Source: Luidia sarsii
Taxonomy: Eukaryota; Echinodermata; Asteroidea; Paxillosida; Luidiidae
Direction: 5' to 3'
NCBI GenBank assembly: GCA_949987565.1
Contig: OX465120.1
Coordinates: 5,567,087-5,631,086 of the forward strand
DNA length: 64,000 bases
A program made the position numbers and the translations under genes. Shown in pieces: positions 57,699 through 64,000 of this stretch; position 1 is the stretch's first letter; every line of letters starts with the position of its first letter. Under the pieces are notes generated by a model that saw nothing but the letters and a program-made list of their open reading frames with translations, was not told the origin of the DNA and did no database searches.

Positions 57699-57788
57699 TC
57701 ATAGGGCATCCGCCTTGGTCTGGCTCCTGCTGCTCTCCCACAGTTCAATGCTGTCGTTGACCAGAACCTCGGCACTGTTGGGCGGGAC
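57699..57788 (-). CDS. TBC1D7: TBC1D7 last exon (stop)
   Basis: Acceptor GGCTGTATAG at 57789; joins FLLK in phase 0 to VPPNSAEVLVNDSIELWE, ending ADAL and TGA. It corresponds to the human SSDAIVSKAIDLWHKH C-terminus. Confidence 0.88.
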   Translation of the reverse strand, partial: VPPNSAEVLVNDSIELWESSRSQTKADAL

Positions 57789-60700
57789 CTATACAGCCAC
57801 AAGAGAAAGCACCAGGTCAGATTTTGAAGGTAAGCAGGGTGGAAGCTCACTGCCAACAGTCTGTGCCTGTTTACAAAATGAAGGCTTAGGCTCGGGCTTA
57901 GGCTTTGGTCATATTTCTCTTAACCATTATCATGTCACAGACATCTTGAAAGAAGTGTTTGACCCATAGGGCTCTAAAAATAAACTAGAGTGCGCACTCC
58001 CCTATCAACGCGCGGTACGAACGTTTGAGCGAGTTTTGAAACTGGCCCACAATTAAAGATCCTCCCTCCCCTGTATAGCAGTGATAGGCACTGAGAAGTG
58101 GCCAATTGTGAAGTGGTTAAGCCAACCAAAAAATAAGTATGCTTCCTATTACATGGCATCTGAAAATTGGGTATTTTTTCAAGCTGAGTCATGTACTGGC
58201 CAAGTGTTATATACTTGAACTAACATAAACATGATTTACATATATACAGCGTTGCTTGATTTAAATTAAGTTGATTTAAATCACTGGCCGTGACGTCAAA
58301 ATAGAGTCGAGCCAACGCGCTGTCAAAATGGGTCAGTCGGGAAACACTTTCTCAAAAAAAAAAAAAATTTGAGTCCGGCCATCCAAGTAGGGTTGGTTTT
58401 TTTTTTTTTTTTTTTTTGGGGGGGGTATTAAGACTTGTTTGGGGTAAACTCACTAAAATACATGGTACTGACTCTTACTGACCTTGCAGTTAATATAAAA
58501 AATGTTGCAAACTGCTTGCTGACTAAAACTGACCTGCAATACATAAATCTCAAAAGTTAGAGGGCCTGACGTTTCGATCCTAGCAGGACCTTTCTCAAAG
58601 GTCCTGCCAGGCCTTTGAGAAAGGTCCTGCTAGGATCGAAACGTCAGGCCCTCTTACTGACCTTGAGAAAGGTCCTGCTAGGATCGAAACGTCAGGTCTT
58701 CTTACTGACCTTGACAAAGGTCCTGCTAGGATCGAAACGTCAGGCCTTCTTACTGACCTTGAGAAGGAACTGCAGGATGGCCTCATACTTGGTCATGCCC
58801 AGGAGCTGCCTGCGATAGGTGACCACAAAGACCTGAGCAACGTAGGCCATGATGAAGGAGGCCCCACCTACCAGACGATCCCACAGCCTAGGGTTGAACA
58901 CAGGGATGTAAAGTGACTGACAAAGTCATTTCCTCAAAATCACTGAAGGCCAATCAGAGCTCGACCTTAGCACTAGCCCGACGGTAATTGTCTAGTAAAA
59001 ACAGCTGCGGGCTAGTAAAATGACCCACTTTGCTAGACCGGTGGACTAGTAAAAAGTAGACAGCGGTGTGGAGGCAAAAACAATGCGGGCAGGGATGAGA
59101 AAGTAGAAACTAATAATTTATTTTACTTGACCTAATACCCTTGTGTTAAATTCAATATTAATTATACAGGGCTAGTAAAACTTGCTGCGGGCTAGCAAAA
59201 AAACTCAGTTTACTAGCCCGGTGGGCTAGTTAAAAAATAACTTAAGCACGAGACTTGCCAATAAATTGACCAATTGCGCCCTGTAGGTCACGTGGCCTAT
59301 AGTGGGTATCAAGCAATCAAGAGACATGGTGGCCCCCATATCAAGGTGCCACTGTTGTAAAGTACATGTACATGATGATTGGTGCACTAGTTTGTTCGAT
59401 GGAGGCTTTTCTTTCTCAAAATCTATGAAGAAGATTCCAGAATTTGTACCCAAGACCTTACCTGAATACCCACTATAAGTCACGTGATGACATCATGCAA
59501 TCGGTCTATTATCCGACTGCGAGTGAGCGCTTACGCCACCGAGAGATGGGACTGAAAGTGAACCCTTATGCGACCCAGAGATTCACAGCAGGGGTGCAGG
59601 GACCCTTCAGTTTTTAGGGTCTTCACAGATAAAAATGAGCAGTTTGAGATACCTGTTTGACATAAAAAAAAATTAATATAATAACAATAATAATAATAAT
59701 ATCAAGTCATTTCCGGAAATCCAGAAATTTCCGGAAGTCTTACATCCCTGCTATGGTCGGGTGTTAAAGACATCTGCACTGGAAAGCTTGAGTAGCGGGT
59801 TCAAATTCCGCTGGAGCTGCCATATTGCTTCATTTGCTGTAGTCGATTTCACGAAACTTTTTGTTGTGTAACTTACGCAACATTTTGCTGCCTCTGCTAA
59901 ATACTGCAGAAAAGAGCCATTGAGGCGCAAGACTTTAATACGCATTATTTGTGCGCTGCGTAACTGATCGCATGCTCAGTAGGGCAAACCCTCATATCAT
60001 AGAAAAAAATGAAAATAAAAATCATTTTATTGAATGCAGTACATGTACCTGCCGCACAATATTCAAATCCACAATAACCTTGACCAGCAGCCGTTTTCAA
60101 GAAAAGTTGCGTATGTTATGCAACGTACAAATGTTGCATAAGTCTTGCACCACAATGACTCTTTTCCGCAATATTTAGCAAGGGCAGTGAAATGCTGCAT
60201 AAGTTACGCAACAAAATGTTGCGTACGCAACATTTGAAGTTTCGTGAAATCAGCAGCTGCTCTGTGGTCAAGTGGTATAGGCATCTGTACTAAGGAGGAG
60301 GAGTAACGGGTTCGAATCCTGCTCCCCCTCCCTCCCTGCCTACCTTCCCAGAGGTCCCGAGGGGATGACGCCGGCAAAGATGCCTCCAAACCAGGCCTTG
60401 TAGACGGCCCCCATCCTGCTCAGGGTGCCTGTACTCTCTAGGTGCTTCATCAGCTGGGGGTCGTCTTTCTGGAGCTGGGTGAAGAATCGCTGGCACTGTC
60501 CGGCGGGTAAAAAAAAGAGAGTCAAAATTCGGTTGAAAATGTAACAATAATAATAGTAAAGACTTATAATGTGCACATATATATCCACACTGCTGGGTAT
60601 TCAAGGCATAGCAAACTTCAAGACAAGAAGTAAAGGAGTAATAGAGAAGAACAAAGTAATCAGTGAAATCTTGTGTCATTAGATATATGTTTTTAGAAGC

Positions 60701-63539
60701 GATTTTAAATTTTGTAGTTCATGAACAAGATCCAAGTTGGAGAGGTAGTAAGCCTTAAGAGGTAGTGAGTTCCAGATGTGAGGAGCTGCCACAGAAAAGG
60801 ACCTGTCAACCCAGGAGTGCCCAGACTTGTGTACCTTGAGGTACAGTATACAATCATCCTCCTCATTCTTACCTTCGACATCCTCACCAACCTAATCAAA
60901 ATCAATGTCATCAATGCCTCAAATCTGGCAATTACGGCCTTGATGTAATGATTCATACTTGGTGTACTCTGTTATTTTGCCAGTCCATAGGCTGGGGAAG
61001 AAAAGCGTATGCTTCACCCTGGACCTAGATGCCGCCATCTTGTAACTTAAATTGTGTGTGTGTTAATGTTAATTATACAGAATATACAGTAGTATATACA
61101 ATTTATGTACATGTACTGCAAATTGAATATTACTATGTACAATGTACAGTCCATTATGCAGCGACAATTAATGTCAATGCAGTAAATCATCAATCATTGA
61201 TATCATTTCTTGTCATTATTCCCATTACCTTTCCTTTTTGTTTTTTCTTTTTTTTCCACATTCTTCCCTCCTCTGCAACCCTCCTCTTCACTGCCTTCCC
61301 TTGACATTCTTCAGTTCTTACTCTTATTCTTACTGACACTTTCCCCTCAATCTTCCTTCTCATCCGTCTCATCTTCCACATTCATCCCTGGATCCTTCCC
61401 CCAACTTCACAATTCTCCTTAAATCCTCCAAATACTCCCTAGTTCCCATCCTCCAAATCATTCCCATTCTCCTCAATTTCCCAATCCTCATCCTCCGCCA
61501 TCTTCCCCATCCCCATCTCAGACCTTGCACTCTGCTTGTCAGACTCACCAGCTGCACCTGTGAGTCCTTGTCTATCAGCTGTCTGCGGATCTTGACCGTA
61601 ATCCAGTAAGCGTCCACCTCGTCATCGCAGATATCAATCACAGCCTCAGCCAGGGAGAGAAAGGACTCTTCCTCCGAGCACTGAGAGGGGAAAACAATGG
61701 TTTGGTGGATTTCAAATCTCCATAGTGGACTCAAGACCTTAACCAGCTTAGGTTTAGACATCTACAATTTACACAAGAAAGCAGAAGTCGTCAGGTCGTG
61801 GGTTCGAATCCAACCCAAGCTGCCTGTATTTTTTTCTCAGCAGGCAATCTGACAAAGCACCGAGCACACAGTGCTAACTACATCGAGGAGGCCAAACCCT
61901 CATTGAATTCCATTATCCTCGATCGATGATGTGATACCCGCCAATATACAGATTCAAATTCAAGTGGTTAAGACGTCTACACTAGAAAGCAGGAGTCACA
62001 GGTTTCAGTTCAAAGCCTACTGGTACCTGAGCTGCCTGCATTTCTTTCTTCAGCGGGCAATCTGGCAAAGCACTGAGCACACAGTGTCTAACCAGTGGAC
62101 TCACGAGTCACGACCCTGACCAGCATAGGTTTAGACATTTACAATGTACACAACAAAAAGGGGAAGTCGTGGGTTCGAATCCCACCCAAGCTGCCCGTAT
62201 TCTTTCTCAGCAGGCAATCTGGCAAAGCACTGAGCACACAGTGCTAATTACATTAACCCTAACCGGCATTGAAACCACAACTAACCACACATGTTTTTCT
62301 CTGTGGGAGGATGAGGGCCATGCACCAGGACATTCCACAGTGGGGTTTTTGTGGTGACCTGTGGTATGTGAGCCTACACCCAGGTGGGCACTGTGGTAAA
62401 TTGCGGTATACAGTGTGTGTCCTGTGCGGGAGGTGCAAAGCATTAGGGTTAAGTAGGCCAAACCCTCATTGAATTACATTCTCCTTGACGCAAAAATCAC
62501 ATCGCATCTATGATGTGATACCCGCCAATATACAAATTCAAATTCAAGTGGTCAAGACGCCTGCACTAGAAAGCAGGAGTCACGGGTTCAAAGCGAACCT
62601 GAGCTGCTGCCTGCATTTCTTTCTTCAGCAGGCAATCGGGCAAAGCACTGAGCACTGAGCACACAGTGTTTAACTACATGTCAAGATTGAGAGCAGTGTG
62701 AGAAGGCTGTTAGGCACGATTTTACTTTAATACCCTTACCGTTAAAGGGTGGAAAAAACCCCACAACGCACCACCTACAGTGTATCATTATGTAGAAAAT
62801 GCACAATACACACTACTAAAGCACAATTACTTGCTGAAAAAATGGACTTGCAGTTTTTTCCCCAAAACTGTGATTTTATGACAGGTATGTGTGGCGCGTA
62901 TGCAGGAATAGTAAAGGGCATGTATTGTACATAGCTGCATGCTGGCACTGCTGACTATCGTCCGGTTGACAAATACATGTCACAAAATCACAATTTTGAG
63001 GACTACAAGTACTTTAAGTCAACTTTTTGGGGCAAGTGTTTGTGCCAGACAGTGTTGATTTTCTTCATAATAATAGATGGTCTATTGTGGATCTAAGTGG
63101 AAGGTTTTCGGTTACACCATGTACTGTAGCCCTTCACTTTCAAGAAGGAGTGTGGCTCTGAAAAGAGCCGGTAACTCAGAGAAGTGTAACATGGCTTCAC
63201 CGCAAACCTTCCACTTTATTTCCACCATTCAAACCTTCAAGTCTTATTGTGGATCTACAGGTAACAACAATATAGGTTTTTCACACTCTTTTATGGTGAG
63301 GGTATTAAACTAAAATCTTCCCGGCTGTTATACACACTCTCGGACCTCAATGCTGAGCTGGTCTTCCTCCAGAGGCAACCGACGTTCCTCCAGCAGAAAC
63401 ATCTTCAGAAACTCCTCGCTGAGTGGGACGGAGTCTGACGTCAGACCCATGACTCTCAGCGCTCTCCTCAGATCCTCAAACTGGGCCCGGCGCTGCTGCA
63501 TGACAAAGTCATGGGTGGATAGATGGGGGGGCAAGATGC
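57699..63539 (-). CDS. TBC1D7: TBC1D7 orthologue, C-terminal ~232 residues (5' part outside window)
   Basis: The exons are 63539-63346, 61680-61549, 60495-60344, 58887-58758 and 57788-57699. Conserved blocks in order are GILPPHLSTHDFVMQQRR, EEFLKMFLLEERRLP, FLSLAEAVIDICDDEVDAYW, AWFGGIFAGVIPSGPLGRLW, DRLVGGASFIMAYVAQV and NSAEVLVNDSIELWESS. They match human TBC1D7 segments GILPPHHESH, DSVDCYWITRRF, CFAGCLPESSLQRVWDKVV and AIVSKAIDLWHKH. TBC1D7 is the small third subunit of the TSC1-TSC2 complex that restrains RHEB and mTORC1 on lysosomes; GAP activity toward Rabs has also been reported for it. Neither an IxxDxxR nor a YxQ finger motif is visible in this part. The first exon or exons, with roughly the N-terminal fifth, lie beyond position 64000. 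Confidence 0.93.
58500..58757. repeat. Hammerhead-like family with 48-bp tandem units at the TBC1D7 donor
   Basis: An inverted pair (58560-58650) is followed by 48-bp repeats starting at CTTACTGACC (58653, 58701, 58749). The last copy is the genuine splice donor and exon edge. Confidence 0.85.
58758..58887 (-). CDS. TBC1D7: TBC1D7 internal exon (LWDRLVGG block)
   Basis: One base finishes an Arg codon, then LWDRLVGGASFIMAYVAQV to YEAILQFLLK. Acceptor AACCCTAG, donor AAG-GTCAGTAAG. Two further copies of this donor 9-mer lie 48 and 96 bp downstream in the transcript, inside a tandem repeat. Confidence 0.93.
58960..59235. repeat. Repeat built on GGGCTAGTAAAA palindromic blocks
   Basis: GGGCTAGTAAAA/ACTAGCCCGGTGGGCTAG motifs recur at 58972-59065 and 59168-59232, in a TBC1D7 intron. 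Confidence 0.6.
59755..60010 (+). mobile_element. SINE family B copy with MITE family 2 inserted
   Basis: Head GGTGTTAAAGACATC-like, B-box GGGTTCAAATTCCGC, CTGGAGCTGCC. A MITE (59837-59968) follows, and then the SINE tail CAGTAGGGCAAACCCTCAT resumes. Confidence 0.65.
60060..60335 (+). mobile_element. SINE family B copy with MITE family 2 inserted in its head
   Basis: ACCTTGACCAGCAG, then a MITE (60084-60258: GTTTTCAAGAAAAGTTGCG to TTTCGTGAAATCAGCAGC), then CTCTGTGGTCAAGTGGTATA and the B-box GGGTTCGAATCC. The SINE ends within about 10 bp of a TBC1D7 exon. Confidence 0.65.
60344..60495 (-). CDS. TBC1D7: TBC1D7 internal exon (WFGGIFAGVIP block)
   Basis: Fifty codons plus two bases: CQRFFTQLQKDDPQLMKHL, LSRMGAVYKAWFGG, IFAGVIPSGPLG. 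Acceptor CCGGACAG, donor GGAAG-GTAGGC. A tRNA-derived SINE ends within about 10 bp of the donor on the intron side. Confidence 0.93.
60541..60960. repeat. Dispersed repeat, relative of 27345-27720
   Basis: AATAATAATAG head and GTGAGTTCCAGATGTGAGG tail, non-coding. Confidence 0.5.
61549..61680 (-). CDS. TBC1D7: TBC1D7 internal exon (DAYWITVKI block)
   Basis: Forty-four codons in phase 0 from CSEEESFLSLAEAV to DKDSQVQL. Acceptor CCTCTCAG, strong donor CTG-GTGAGT. The DDEVDAYWIT block aligns with DSVDCYWIT of human TBC1D7. Confidence 0.93.
61755..62690 (+). mobile_element. Tandem chain of SINE family B copies
   Basis: Four head-to-tail copies, with tRNA-like heads near 61784, 61965, 62120 and 62545. 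Each has GGGTTCGAATCCCACC or a variant, GAGCTGCCTG, CAGGCAATC, AAGCACTGAGCACACAGTG and, where complete, CCCTCATTGAATTACATT. The third is broken by an unrelated segment (62260-62450). Intronic to TBC1D7. Confidence 0.75.
63145..63245. repeat. Hammerhead-family flank copy
   Basis: GTGTGGCTCTGAAAAGAGCC hairpin, GGTAACTC, and ACCGCAAACC match the 53-kb array unit (hairpin in reverse sense). Confidence 0.6.
63346..63539 (-). CDS. TBC1D7: TBC1D7 internal exon (GILPPH block)
   Basis: Acceptor TGTGGCAG at 63540; two bases complete a Gly codon from the upstream exon, then ILPPHLSTHDFVMQQRR and EEFLKMFLLEERRLPLEE. The donor is uncertain. GAG-GTCCGA at 63345 fits the human alignment but is non-consensus. 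TGT-GTATAA at 63333 is also in phase 0 and would add VREC, ending the exon at 63334. Confidence 0.88.
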
Positions 63540-63798
63540 CTGCCACAGACAATGGAAAAGAAAGCAATAGGGGTGATTACCATTAATGCTGGTCTGCATT
63601 ATTCAGTAAACCCAGAGCAAAAACCTTTGAACAATAGGACACAAGATTGAATTGGAAGCCAATTGCAGGCCCTTGGGTCTTTGGGAAATCCTGCAATACC
63701 TTTCATGCCTTAGGCTTAGTAGATCCTAAAATGGAAGTTGGTACTAAAAAAAACCTGGGATGTTGGTGAAACCCAGAGGTCAAGGAGTACCCCCAGAA

Positions 63799-63846
63799 CT
63801 GTGGGGTTCTACGTCGTCCGCTGCTCTCCCGACCGGAACCCCACAG
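63799..63846. repeat. 48-bp hairpin with 11-bp perfect stem
   Basis: CTGTGGGGTTC and GAACCCCACAG around a GC-rich 26-nt loop. In the 5' intron of the visible TBC1D7 part. No protein similarity on either strand. Confidence 0.6.
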
Positions 63847-64000
63847 ATAACTAGGCTTTTTTCCCATAGGCTTCTGTGTAACGTTCACTAGTGCTGTGGC
63901 ATAGGGATCAGCAGGTTCGGCATAACTCCTTAAATACTGCTTCATTTGGCCCAAGATTTCTAGCAAATGTGGTTTACATACCACGCACCTGTGTGCAACT

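Noticed and set aside
57349..57969. 206-codon plus-strand frame
   Set aside because: It runs antisense across the TBC1D7 last exon, which is supported by homology and splice sites. The plus-strand product is not recognised.
63703..64000. Minus-strand 93-codon frame as the preceding TBC1D7 exon
   Set aside because: No similarity to the TBC1D7 N-terminus, contains the hairpin at 63799-63846, and lacks a donor that joins in phase to the GILPPH exon.

Overview
The window is animal nuclear DNA from what is most likely an invertebrate deuterostome. Its genes have vertebrate-like orthologues and many small exons with GT-AG introns. The introns are crowded with decayed short repeats and with the self-complementary hexamer TACATG. 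Echinoderm (sea-star-like) or cephalochordate is my best guess. Taxonomy cannot be settled without a database.

Three protein-coding genes can be reconstructed exon by exon. (1) A complete 237-aa tetraspanin lies on the minus strand, with coding exons at 15227-15165, 13332-13123, 12539-12354, 10647-10534, 9156-9073 and 8399-8343. A non-coding first exon may lie near 48.3 kb. (2) A complete THYN1 orthologue (EVE domain, 216 aa) lies on the plus strand in six exons from 50764 to 55616. (3) TBC1D7, the third subunit of the TSC1-TSC2 complex, lies on the minus strand. Five exons covering the C-terminal ~232 residues run from 63539 down to the stop at 57699, and the N-terminus lies beyond the right edge. 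THYN1 and TBC1D7 are convergent, with stops about 2.1 kb apart. If the distal tetraspanin exon is real, tetraspanin and THYN1 are divergent and share a 2.5-kb upstream region.

Layout. 1-3.6 kb: a decayed LINE tail split by a MITE, and a cluster of RFX-type X-boxes. 3.6-8.34 kb: repeat-poor sequence downstream of the tetraspanin stop, possibly a long 3' UTR. 8.3-15.3 kb: tetraspanin coding exons, with introns containing two ~0.85-kb GGGAGA arrays and a G24 tract. 15.3-16.4 kb: a 32-copy 35/36-bp minisatellite abutting the start-codon exon. 16.4-48 kb: no recognisable exons, but TACATG blocks, a MULE-type MITE with a perfect 9-bp duplication, SINE and MITE copies, palindromic elements and a few non-repetitive islands that may be enhancers. 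48-50.7 kb: CpG-richer promoter-like DNA. 50.7-55.6 kb: THYN1. 57.7-64 kb: TBC1D7 with tandem tRNA-derived SINEs in its introns.

The most interesting signal is a set of repeats that fold like small hammerhead ribozymes. A head-to-head cluster at 21.45-21.60 kb carries CUGAAGA...GAAACGUC cores with flanking helices. A tandem array in THYN1 intron 3 (alternating 132/139-bp spacing) is a diverged relative. A second dispersed family, with two near-perfect ~100-bp palindromes and many single copies, keeps the same GAAACGUC module and a complementary helix I. This matches the architecture published for small, dimer-acting hammerheads in Penelope-like retroelements. Several tandem expansions (35/36-bp, 48-bp and TCTCCC repeats) start exactly at splice sites.
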